DNA of 11,584 nucleotides from Solirubrobacterales bacterium (lineage in GTDB: Bacteria > Actinomycetota > Thermoleophilia > Solirubrobacterales > Solirubrobacteraceae). The translations under genes were made by a program, and so were the position numbers. Every line of letters starts with the position of its first letter. The first letter of the stretch is position 1. This document shows, piece by piece, positions 1 through 5,570 of the stretch. Below the pieces are notes generated by a model. That model did no database searches. It saw only the letters and a list, made by a program, of their open reading frames with translations, and was not told where the DNA came from. The DNA lies in the NCBI GenBank assembly GCA_026392325.1, contig JAPLCH010000241.1, positions 1-11,584 on the forward strand, written 5' to 3'.

Positions 1-779
1 CCAAGGTCAAGGAACGGGTGGCCGACGGCTGCTCGACTAACCATGCGCCCAACAGTTGAGAAGGCCAAGGGAGCCTGGTCCGCGATCCGCCGTGCCTCGT
101 CACTTGCGTGACCGAACTGTGTAAGGAATGACGGGAGCCAGATTGCGAATAGGGCCAAGGCCCCTGCGCTGGAGAGCAGCACGTCCTTTCGTGAGTTTGG
201 CCGAGCGACGAGGGTCCAGACAACAAGCGTTGCGATGGCAAACACAGCTGTGTAGTGCGTAAGCACGGCTCCGAGTGACAAGGCTCCGAAGGTGACCCAG
301 TCTCTTCCACGGCCAGCGTCGTCGGTGGCCTTGAGCAATGCAAACGCGGCGCCTGTCACGAGCAGCGCTGCGAGTGAATATCCCCTTGCTTCAATTGAGT
401 AGAAGATGAGGAATGGGCTGGTTGCGACAAACAGTCCTGCTGCCAACCCTGCCCGGGTGCCAAATACTCGTCGTCCAAGGAGAGCGCTTACCGGAACCAA
501 GGCAGTCCCGGCGAGCACCGACGGTGCCCGCATCCACAGGTCTGCTGGGCTGATGTGCGCTGTTGCCCAAGACAGGATGAACCCGAGCGGCGGAGTTTTC
601 TCCTGGTTGATGACCGCGGTCAGGGTTGAGCCAAGGGAACGGTCATGTACCAGCGCGTAGAGGTACAGCTCATCCCCAGCGGGGCTTTCCTGCGCTCCAA
701 AAAGGCGGATCAGGAAGGCGACTGCTGTCAGCCCAAAGAGTCCGTACGGCCAGATGCGTTCCCAGCGGGAGCCGTTCAT
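1..779 (-). CDS. GT39/PMT-type membrane glycosyltransferase, C-terminus beyond the window
   Basis: This gene is open from the ATG at 779-777 to the left edge, so only the first 259 residues are visible. It is a polytopic membrane protein of the dolichyl-phosphate-mannose/ArnT-like GT-C type, expected to move a sugar from a lipid-phosphate donor to an extracytoplasmic acceptor. Visible family marks are a first membrane segment at about residues 11-29, the acidic pair in ESPAGDE (D36, E37) in the first outer loop, the TPPLGF motif, RAPSVLAG, and the FYSIEARGYSL motif. By eye about half of its residues match the neighbouring copy ending at 776, so the two are tandem paralogs. The start overlaps the stop of that copy as ATGA, and a weak GGAAAG lies 8 nt before the ATG, so translation is probably coupled. 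Sugar and acceptor cannot be told from sequence. Confidence 0.85.
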   Translation of the reverse strand, partial: MNGSRWERIWPYGLFGLTAVAFLIRLFGAQESPAGDELYLYALVHDRSLGSTLTAVINQEKTPPLGFILSWATAHISPADLWMRAPSVLAGTALVPVSALLGRRVFGTRAGLAAGLFVATSPFLIFYSIEARGYSLAALLVTGAAFALLKATDDAGRGRDWVTFGALSLGAVLTHYTAVFAIATLVVWTLVARPNSRKDVLLSSAGALALFAIWLPSFLTQFGHASDEARRIADQAPLAFSTVGRMVSRAAVGHPFLDL

Positions 780-2347
780 TTGGTCGCTTTCCGCGGCTGC
801 CATTCGGTTGCGTTCACATCAAGCATGCCCTTCCAGGTGTGGGTCCAGACGGGGCGGAAGTTGGTGCTGAGTCCCGGGGGAGGCCCCAGGCTGCTGCCCG
901 TCAGCTTCCCGACGACTGGCGTGATTGTGAAGACGGTCTGTCCAACCCAGATGGCCTGCTCGAAGGGTTTGAGGCCAACCTCGCGGGTCAGCTGAAGTGC
1001 TTGGCGCTGTTCGGATTTCAGGTGGATTGAAAGGTCCGTTGGGGGTCCGTTGAAGTAGATGGCTTCAAGGAGCGCGTCTCCCTTTTGCCAGCGGGCTTCA
1101 ACAGCGTGCGCTGCTCCCCGCAGGTTTGGCCGTGCGAAATCACGCAGCTCGATAACGCTCCCCAGAAGGAGGCCAGCCCAGACAAGGATGACTGCGGTGA
1201 TTGAGGCTGGCTTGGGGAGTCGTGTCAGCAGGATGCCCGCGAGTACTGCAACTGAGGGCAGTGAAGTGATCGCGTTTCGCGGCAGGAGCATTGAATGGTG
1301 GGGGCGGAGGCTTCCGAGTATCAGGCCCACTGGGGCTGCCACTGCGGTCAGTAACAGGAGGATTGTGAGTGAGTCGGGTCGGCTGAGGCGCTGGCCCGAT
1401 TTCCCAGTTGCGAGTCGGATCACGGCTCCCACGAGGCCGATGCCAAGGCCGGTGAGGATCAGTGCAAGCCCGAGTGGTCCGGGTACGTCAGTGAGTCCAA
1501 CAGATCCAATTCCTGACCAGAGTCGATGTCCTACCAGCGAGCGTGAGACAACCTGCCAAACGCTGTCAACCCCCAGCGGAGCAAGGAAGGCAACTCTCTT
1601 GGCCTCATCGCCTGAGTGGCTCAGCTGGGTAAGGAACGACGGGAGCCATGGCAGCATCAGCAGTGCTGTTGCAGCTGTGGCGCTGAGGATGTACTTCCGG
1701 GTTGCAGGTCGGGCCAGCAGCGTCCAGACGACGGACGCAAGGATCACGAAGAAGGACGTGTAGTGCGACATCAGGGCCGCGAGCACCGTGACCGTCCAGG
1801 CAGCCCAGACGCCGAGCGTTTGGCGTTCCCGCTCTGTGGCCACAAGGAGCAGTAGGAGGCTGGCGCAGGTGAAGGCTGCCGTGAGTGAGTATGAACGGGC
1901 TTCTATTCCGTAGAACACGAGGAACGGGCTGACAGCTATCAGCCCAGCGGCGACGAGTCCGGCAGGTCGTGAGGCAGCTTTTCTGCCGAAGGCGGCCGCA
2001 AGTGGAACCAGCGCCGTTCCGGCGATTACCTCCGGGGCACGCATCCATGTGTCGGCGGCTCCAATTCTTGAAGTCAGCCACGCGAGCGCGAAACCGAGTG
2101 GCGGCGTCTTCTCCTGGTCAACGACGAGGGACATCATGGAACCGAACCCACGGTTGTGGACGAGGGTGTACATGGTCAGTTCGTCGCCCGCGGGGCTCTC
2201 GCCAGCGCCGTAAATGCGCAGGCAGAAGGCGATCAGGGTCAGGGTCGCAACAGCACCCCACCAGACGCGCTTGTCCTCAATTGGCGCTTCCACGCGTGTG
2301 ACGCTAGCGACCGACGCGCTCATTGTCGTGCGCTGGGGAGACTTCAA
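776..2347 (-). CDS. GT39/PMT-type membrane glycosyltransferase
   Basis: The product is 523 residues, a usual length for bacterial GT39/PMT_2-type proteins, with about ten hydrophobic segments and a C-terminal extracytoplasmic tail of roughly 110 residues. A short cytoplasmic N-terminus precedes the first membrane segment (about 28-47). The first outer loop holds ESPAGDE with D55 and E56, the acidic pair expected to act in catalysis, then QEKTPPLGF (78-86), RAPEVIAG, and FYGIEARSYSL (about 145-155). I chose the TTG at 2347 because AAGGTG lies 7 nt before it; the ATG at 2323 has no clear ribosome site and would only shorten the tail. It lies 109 bp after the sigma gene and overlaps the next glycosyltransferase by 4 bp, so the three may be one operon. 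Function inferred: glycosylation of cell-envelope lipid or protein; donor and acceptor unknown. Confidence 0.88.
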   Translation of the reverse strand: MKSPQRTTMSASVASVTRVEAPIEDKRVWWGAVATLTLIAFCLRIYGAGESPAGDELTMYTLVHNRGFGSMMSLVVDQEKTPPLGFALAWLTSRIGAADTWMRAPEVIAGTALVPLAAAFGRKAASRPAGLVAAGLIAVSPFLVFYGIEARSYSLTAAFTCASLLLLLVATERERQTLGVWAAWTVTVLAALMSHYTSFFVILASVVWTLLARPATRKYILSATAATALLMLPWLPSFLTQLSHSGDEAKRVAFLAPLGVDSVWQVVSRSLVGHRLWSGIGSVGLTDVPGPLGLALILTGLGIGLVGAVIRLATGKSGQRLSRPDSLTILLLLTAVAAPVGLILGSLRPHHSMLLPRNAITSLPSVAVLAGILLTRLPKPASITAVILVWAGLLLGSVIELRDFARPNLRGAAHAVEARWQKGDALLEAIYFNGPPTDLSIHLKSEQRQALQLTREVGLKPFEQAIWVGQTVFTITPVVGKLTGSSLGPPPGLSTNFRPVWTHTWKGMLDVNATEWQPRKATK

Positions 2348-2396
2348 CCGCGATCACCTTGCCGGCAGGGTCTGTCCCGGGTGTGATGCAGCGGGC

Positions 2397-2434
2397 CTTG
2401 GGCCGTCCGGCGCACAGCGCCGAATTGCCCTAAG
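2397..2434 (-). terminator. long imperfect hairpin between sigma and glycosyltransferase genes
   Basis: The spacer after the sigma stop can fold into a two-part stem. The inner stem is CGGCGC/GCGCCG (2408-2413 with 2417-2422) around a 3-nt loop. Outside a symmetric 4x4 internal loop lies GGGC/GCCC (2400-2403 with 2427-2430), then CTT/AAG past a one-base bulge. No U-run follows on either strand, so it is not a canonical intrinsic terminator. It could be a weak terminator, an RNA-processing or stability element between sigma and the glycosyltransferase, or chance in a GC-rich spacer. Confidence 0.35.
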
Positions 2435-2456
2435 CCACTTCTGGTTATTCGAGTGT

Positions 2457-3458
2457 CTAGGCGTCTTCGCGGAGTGAGCGGACTGTTCCGCTCTCACCGA
2501 GGCGCCGCAGTCCCTGCTCTTCCAGCTGGCGTGCGCGCTCGGGTGTTACCCCAAGTTCACGGCCGGTCTGGGCGAGTGTGGTGGGCGCTTCACCGGTCAG
2601 GCCAAAGCGAAGCTCAAGCACAGTCCGTTCGCTTGCTGGAAGGGTTGCGACTGCGTCGCGGACCAGCAGCTTGCGGTCGTTCACTTCTGCGAGTTCGTTT
2701 GGCGCTGGCTCGTCGGATGGAAGGAGGTCACCGAGTGAGGTGTCTCCGTCTTCGCCGACGCCGATGTCAAGGCTGGTGACTCCCATGGCGGCCTTGCGCG
2801 CTTCGAGGATTTCCTCGATGGGCAGGTCGGTCGCTTCTGCGAGTTCCTCATCGGTCGGGTCTCGACCCAGCAGCGCAGCCATTTCACGTTCGGCGCGTGA
2901 AATGGCACGCATCCGTTGGTTGACGTGTACGGGAAGCCTGATTGTTCGTGCTGAGTTTTCAAGCCCGCGCTGGATTGCCTGGCGGATCCAGAGGGTTCCG
3001 TAGGTTGAGAACTTGAATCCCTTGCGGTAATCGAACTTTTCGACCGCGCGGATCAGTCCGAGCATGCCTTCTTGGACAAGGTCGTTCATGTCCAGGCCAT
3101 GGCCTTGGTAACGGCGGGCAACTGAGACCACCAGGCGGAGGTTTGAGTTGATCATCGTGTCCTTGGCGTACAGGTCGCCGCGTTCGATTCCCTTGGCGAG
3201 GATCGTCTCCTGCTCCTTGGTGAGGAGCGGGTAGCTGCGGCTCATCTGCAGGAGCTGGCCGAGTGCATCGGTTGATGGATCAGTTGATGTGGGTACTGGT
3301 ACGGCCTTCTCGCGGTGACGAGAAAGGCGCATCTGCGCACGTGTTGACTCAGCACCTGTTGGGCGGCGAGTGCTGCGCATCTGAGTGCGCTTCTCTCCAC
3401 GGGGTGAGGTGCCTGAGGTGTGGCTGCGGGGCTTCTTGTTTGGTTTATCTGCTGACAT
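2457..3458 (-). CDS. RpoD-family (group 2-like) RNA polymerase sigma factor
   Basis: This 333-residue sigma-70 protein directs RNA polymerase to promoters. A basic, Ser/Thr-rich N-terminus (1-60) replaces region 1.1. Region 1.2 is at about 63-97, region 2 at 104-178 (NLRLVVSVARRY, DLVQEGMLGLIRAVEKFDY, FKFSTYGTLWIRQAI), region 3 at 180-250, and region 4 at 262-321 with the helix-turn-helix ending TPERARQLEEQGLRRL. Two departures from the housekeeping pattern stand out: TYGTLW where RpoD has TYATWW, and TPERARQ where RpoD has TRERIRQ. Together with the missing region 1.1, these argue for an alternative rather than the main sigma. The start ATG has GAGG 6 nt upstream and a strong promoter immediately before it. 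It is divergent from the sugar dehydrogenase and upstream of two glycosyltransferases, which may be its co-transcribed partners. Confidence 0.93.
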   Translation of the reverse strand: MSADKPNKKPRSHTSGTSPRGEKRTQMRSTRRPTGAESTRAQMRLSRHREKAVPVPTSTDPSTDALGQLLQMSRSYPLLTKEQETILAKGIERGDLYAKDTMINSNLRLVVSVARRYQGHGLDMNDLVQEGMLGLIRAVEKFDYRKGFKFSTYGTLWIRQAIQRGLENSARTIRLPVHVNQRMRAISRAEREMAALLGRDPTDEELAEATDLPIEEILEARKAAMGVTSLDIGVGEDGDTSLGDLLPSDEPAPNELAEVNDRKLLVRDAVATLPASERTVLELRFGLTGEAPTTLAQTGRELGVTPERARQLEEQGLRRLGESGTVRSLREDA

Positions 3459-3468
3459 CTATTTCCTC

Positions 3469-3497
3469 ATTCTAAGTAAGTGATTGCGAAAAGTCAA
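3469..3497 (-). promoter_or_regulatory. sigma-70 type promoter of the sigma factor gene
   Basis: On the minus strand TTGACT (3497-3492), a 17-bp spacer and TAGAAT (3474-3469) give a near-consensus promoter. The expected start of transcription is near 3462, only about 4 nt before the ATG at 3458. The GAGG at 3468-3465 would then lie upstream of the RNA, so the main transcript should be leaderless or nearly so. Confidence 0.75.
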
Positions 3498-3581
3498 GGA
3501 TTTTCGGGGCGTTGAGTGACGGGTCTCACGGTTGGTGCACTTTTTGGTCTTTGCTTACCCAAAAGGTGTCATTCTGGATAC

Positions 3582-4775
3582 GTGCGAACCACTCGACTTG
3601 GACCGCTTGTAGGTATTGGGCTCGGCGCATTCGCGCTGATTGCCCTGCTGGTGCTCATGTCGCTTGGCTCTCCTTCCACATCAGTCGCTGCGAGCCAGGT
3701 AAAACTGACGCGCATTGGGACCTTCGATGGACCGGTGGCCGTCGTTCAACCGCCCGGTGACCGTCAAAGGCTTCTTGTTGTTGAACACACAGGTTCGGTC
3801 AGAGTTCTGGTCGGGGGGCATAGATTGGCTAAACCCTTCCTAAATATCTCCAGCCTCGTGTCCTGTTGTGGAGAAAGAGGGCTGCTGGGTTTGGCATTCG
3901 CCCCCGACTACGCGACCTCTCGACGCTTTTACGTTGATTACACGAACTCTGCTGGTGATACGCGGGTTGTGGAGTATCGGCGTTCTGCGACATCAGCCAA
4001 CACCGCAGATCCCACAACAGCTCGCACGGTGCTTGCGCAGGAGCAGCCGCAGTCCAACCACAACGGGGGAAACCTGGCATTTGGGCCCGATGGAAAGCTC
4101 TACATCGGGTTTGGCGATGGCGGGGCTGGAGATGACCCTCACGGGCTTCTGGGCAATGGACAGAACCTGAACACCCTGCTGGGGAAGATCCTTCGCATCA
4201 ACCCACTGCAAAGTGGGAGTCAGGCGTACACGGTCCCGGCCGACAACCCTTTTGTGGGCAGGGCAGATGTTCGGCCGGAAATCTGGTCTTACGGACTGAG
4301 GAACCCTTGGCGCTTCTCATTTGACCGCAAGACTGGCGGGCTGGCAATCGGTGATGTGGGCCAAGACCACATTGAGGAGATTGATTGGTCGGCAGCCCCA
4401 ACGCGTGGCCGTGGCCTCAACTTCGGTTGGCGCCCTTGGGAGGGAACGCGCGCGAACTTCCCATCGGAATCAGCCGCCGGTGCAGTCTTTCCGGTCGCTC
4501 AGTACGCGCATGGTTCAGGCCTTTGCTCGGTAACCGGCGGTTATGTGATCCGTGATCCACGCCTCAAGAACCTTCAGGGCAGGTACATCTACGCGGACTT
4601 CTGCTCAAGCTCACTTTTCACGCTGGGCCTCAAGGAGGGGCGGCTTGCCGCGCACTCTTATGGACCGCTTCGTTCCGGTGTGCGCCTTGTCAGTTCATTT
4701 GGGGAAGACCTTTCTGGGCGGATCTACGTGACCCAGCTGGACGGAGCTGTTTACAGAATTGACCCTTCCGCGTAG
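3582..4775 (+). CDS. exported PQQ-dependent sugar dehydrogenase (GSDH/sorbosone dehydrogenase family)
   Basis: The protein is a six-bladed beta-propeller aldose dehydrogenase of the GSDH family, which oxidises sugars outside the membrane using PQQ. From the GTG at 3582 it is 397 residues: a short basic start (RTTR), a hydrophobic segment at about 8-27, then the mature domain. Family motifs are GERGLLGLAFAPDY (about 97-110), SNHNGGNLAFGPDGKLYIGFGDGG (about 158-181) with the putative catalytic His, GLRNPWRFSFDR (about 238-249) and GDVGQDHIEEID (about 257-268). Cys residues occur at SCCGE, LCSV and DFCS and may form disulfides. A GTG at 3516 in the same frame would add 22 residues; I prefer 3582 because it gives a normal signal peptide or anchor. 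The sugar substrate cannot be read from sequence, and no PQQ synthesis gene is in the window. The stop overlaps the -10 box proposed for the next gene. Confidence 0.88.
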   Translation: MRTTRLGPLVGIGLGAFALIALLVLMSLGSPSTSVAASQVKLTRIGTFDGPVAVVQPPGDRQRLLVVEHTGSVRVLVGGHRLAKPFLNISSLVSCCGERGLLGLAFAPDYATSRRFYVDYTNSAGDTRVVEYRRSATSANTADPTTARTVLAQEQPQSNHNGGNLAFGPDGKLYIGFGDGGAGDDPHGLLGNGQNLNTLLGKILRINPLQSGSQAYTVPADNPFVGRADVRPEIWSYGLRNPWRFSFDRKTGGLAIGDVGQDHIEEIDWSAAPTRGRGLNFGWRPWEGTRANFPSESAAGAVFPVAQYAHGSGLCSVTGGYVIRDPRLKNLQGRYIYADFCSSSLFTLGLKEGRLAAHSYGPLRSGVRLVSSFGEDLSGRIYVTQLDGAVYRIDPSA

Positions 4776-4778
4776 CCT
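4750..4778 (+). promoter_or_regulatory. putative promoter for the metallo-hydrolase gene, overlapping the upstream stop
   Basis: TTTACA (4750-4755), a 17-bp spacer and TAGCCT (4773-4778) are followed 7 nt later by the GTG at 4786. The first three bases of the -10 box are the TAG stop of the sugar dehydrogenase. Geometry predicts transcription starting at or 1 nt before the GTG, a leaderless mRNA, and there is no Shine-Dalgarno. The same layout recurs at the next junction. Confidence 0.5.
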
Positions 4779-4785
4779 TCAGCCC

Positions 4786-5559
4786 GTGCGAATTGAAATC
4801 ACAGGCAGGGAGGACGTGCTTGGTATCCGGGCTGACAACCCGGGCCCGCTGACGCTTGAGGGAACAAACACTTGGATTGTCGGGAGCACTGACATTTGGG
4901 TTGTTGACCCTGGCCCGGAACTTGCTCAGCACGCAGACGCGGTGGCTGAGGAAGTGAGCGCCCGTGGGCGCTTCGCGGGGATCGCTTTGACCCACGGTCA
5001 TGGCGACCACTCGGACGCCGTCCCACTACTGCTTGAGCGACTCGGCCCAGTTCCGGTCATCGCCGGCCTCTCCGGGGCCCGCCGCGGACAGAAGGCAGGG
5101 GATATGGAGGTTGTTTCACTGCCCGGGCATTGCACAGATCACATCGCTTTTGCGCATGAGGACATTGTCTTTACCGGGGATGCAATTTTCGCTGACAGCA
5201 GTGTGTTCGTATCACCGGGAGCTGGCTCGCTTGCCGGTTACCTTGCTGCCCTTGGTGAGCTGCGGGACCGCGGGCCGAGACTTCTGGCTCCTGGCCACGG
5301 CTGGCTGATTGAGGATCCCCAGGCAAGGATCAACGAACAGCTTGAGCATCGGCTCAACCGCGAACGGCGACTTGTGGAAGCTATTGGCGTTGGGCACACG
5401 TCAATCGCTGAAGTCCTGTCTGTCGTCTGGGATGACGTGCCTGATTACCTGCTGCCAGCAGCGACCGTGACCCTTGCCGCCCACTTGGACAAGTTGCACG
5501 AGGAAGGGCGTCTGCCTGAGGCGGTTGAAAGACCTGTCATTCCCGAGTGGGTCGTGTAG
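4786..5559 (+). CDS. LACTB2-like metallo-beta-lactamase fold hydrolase
   Basis: From the GTG at 4786 the product is 257 residues, close to the LACTB2-like family length. The zinc-binding motif is THGHGDH (H70, H72, D74, H75), followed by PGHCTDH (H115), GDAIF (D132) and PGHG (H171). The C-terminal stretch from about residue 196 (GHTSIAEVLSVV, then TLAAHLDKLHEEGRL) is the winged-helix tail typical of this branch. These proteins are cytoplasmic di-metal hydrolases; the human member is an endoribonuclease, but the bacterial substrate is generally unknown, so no reaction is assigned. A TTG at 4759 would add 9 residues and overlap the previous gene by 17 bp. I prefer the GTG because it sits 7 nt after a good -10 box and begins at the family's usual N-terminus. 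It lies 11 bp before the molybdopterin oxidoreductase and is probably co-transcribed with it. Confidence 0.9.
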   Translation: MRIEITGREDVLGIRADNPGPLTLEGTNTWIVGSTDIWVVDPGPELAQHADAVAEEVSARGRFAGIALTHGHGDHSDAVPLLLERLGPVPVIAGLSGARRGQKAGDMEVVSLPGHCTDHIAFAHEDIVFTGDAIFADSSVFVSPGAGSLAGYLAALGELRDRGPRLLAPGHGWLIEDPQARINEQLEHRLNRERRLVEAIGVGHTSIAEVLSVVWDDVPDYLLPAATVTLAAHLDKLHEEGRLPEAVERPVIPEWVV

Positions 5560-5562
5560 CCT
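5534..5562 (+). promoter_or_regulatory. putative promoter for the molybdopterin oxidoreductase, overlapping the upstream stop
   Basis: CTGTCA (5534-5539, four matches to TTGACA), a 17-bp spacer and TAGCCT (5557-5562) lie 8 nt before the GTG at 5571. As at the previous junction, TAG is also the stop codon of the upstream gene. The repeat of the identical hexamer and spacing is the main support; alone this site would be weak. Confidence 0.42.
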
Positions 5563-5570
5563 GAAGTCCT

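Noticed and set aside
1059..1763. 234-residue plus-strand ORF inside the glycosyltransferase
   Set aside because: Antisense shadow of a membrane protein gene with all family motifs; its composition is Arg/Ser-rich without a domain.
2684..2846. Repeated CTTCTGCGAGTTC in the sigma gene
   Set aside because: Both copies encode ELAE-type helices in the sigma protein; the repeat is explained by coding and is too short to matter.
3516..3529. GTGA-N6-TCAC inverted repeat between sigma and the sugar dehydrogenase
   Set aside because: The arms are only 4 bp, which is expected by chance; it is not counted as an operator.
3551..3581. TTGCTT as a -35 for the sugar dehydrogenase
   Set aside because: The best -10 at 17-18 bp (CTGGAT or TGGATA) is poor and would start the RNA after the GTG at 3582.
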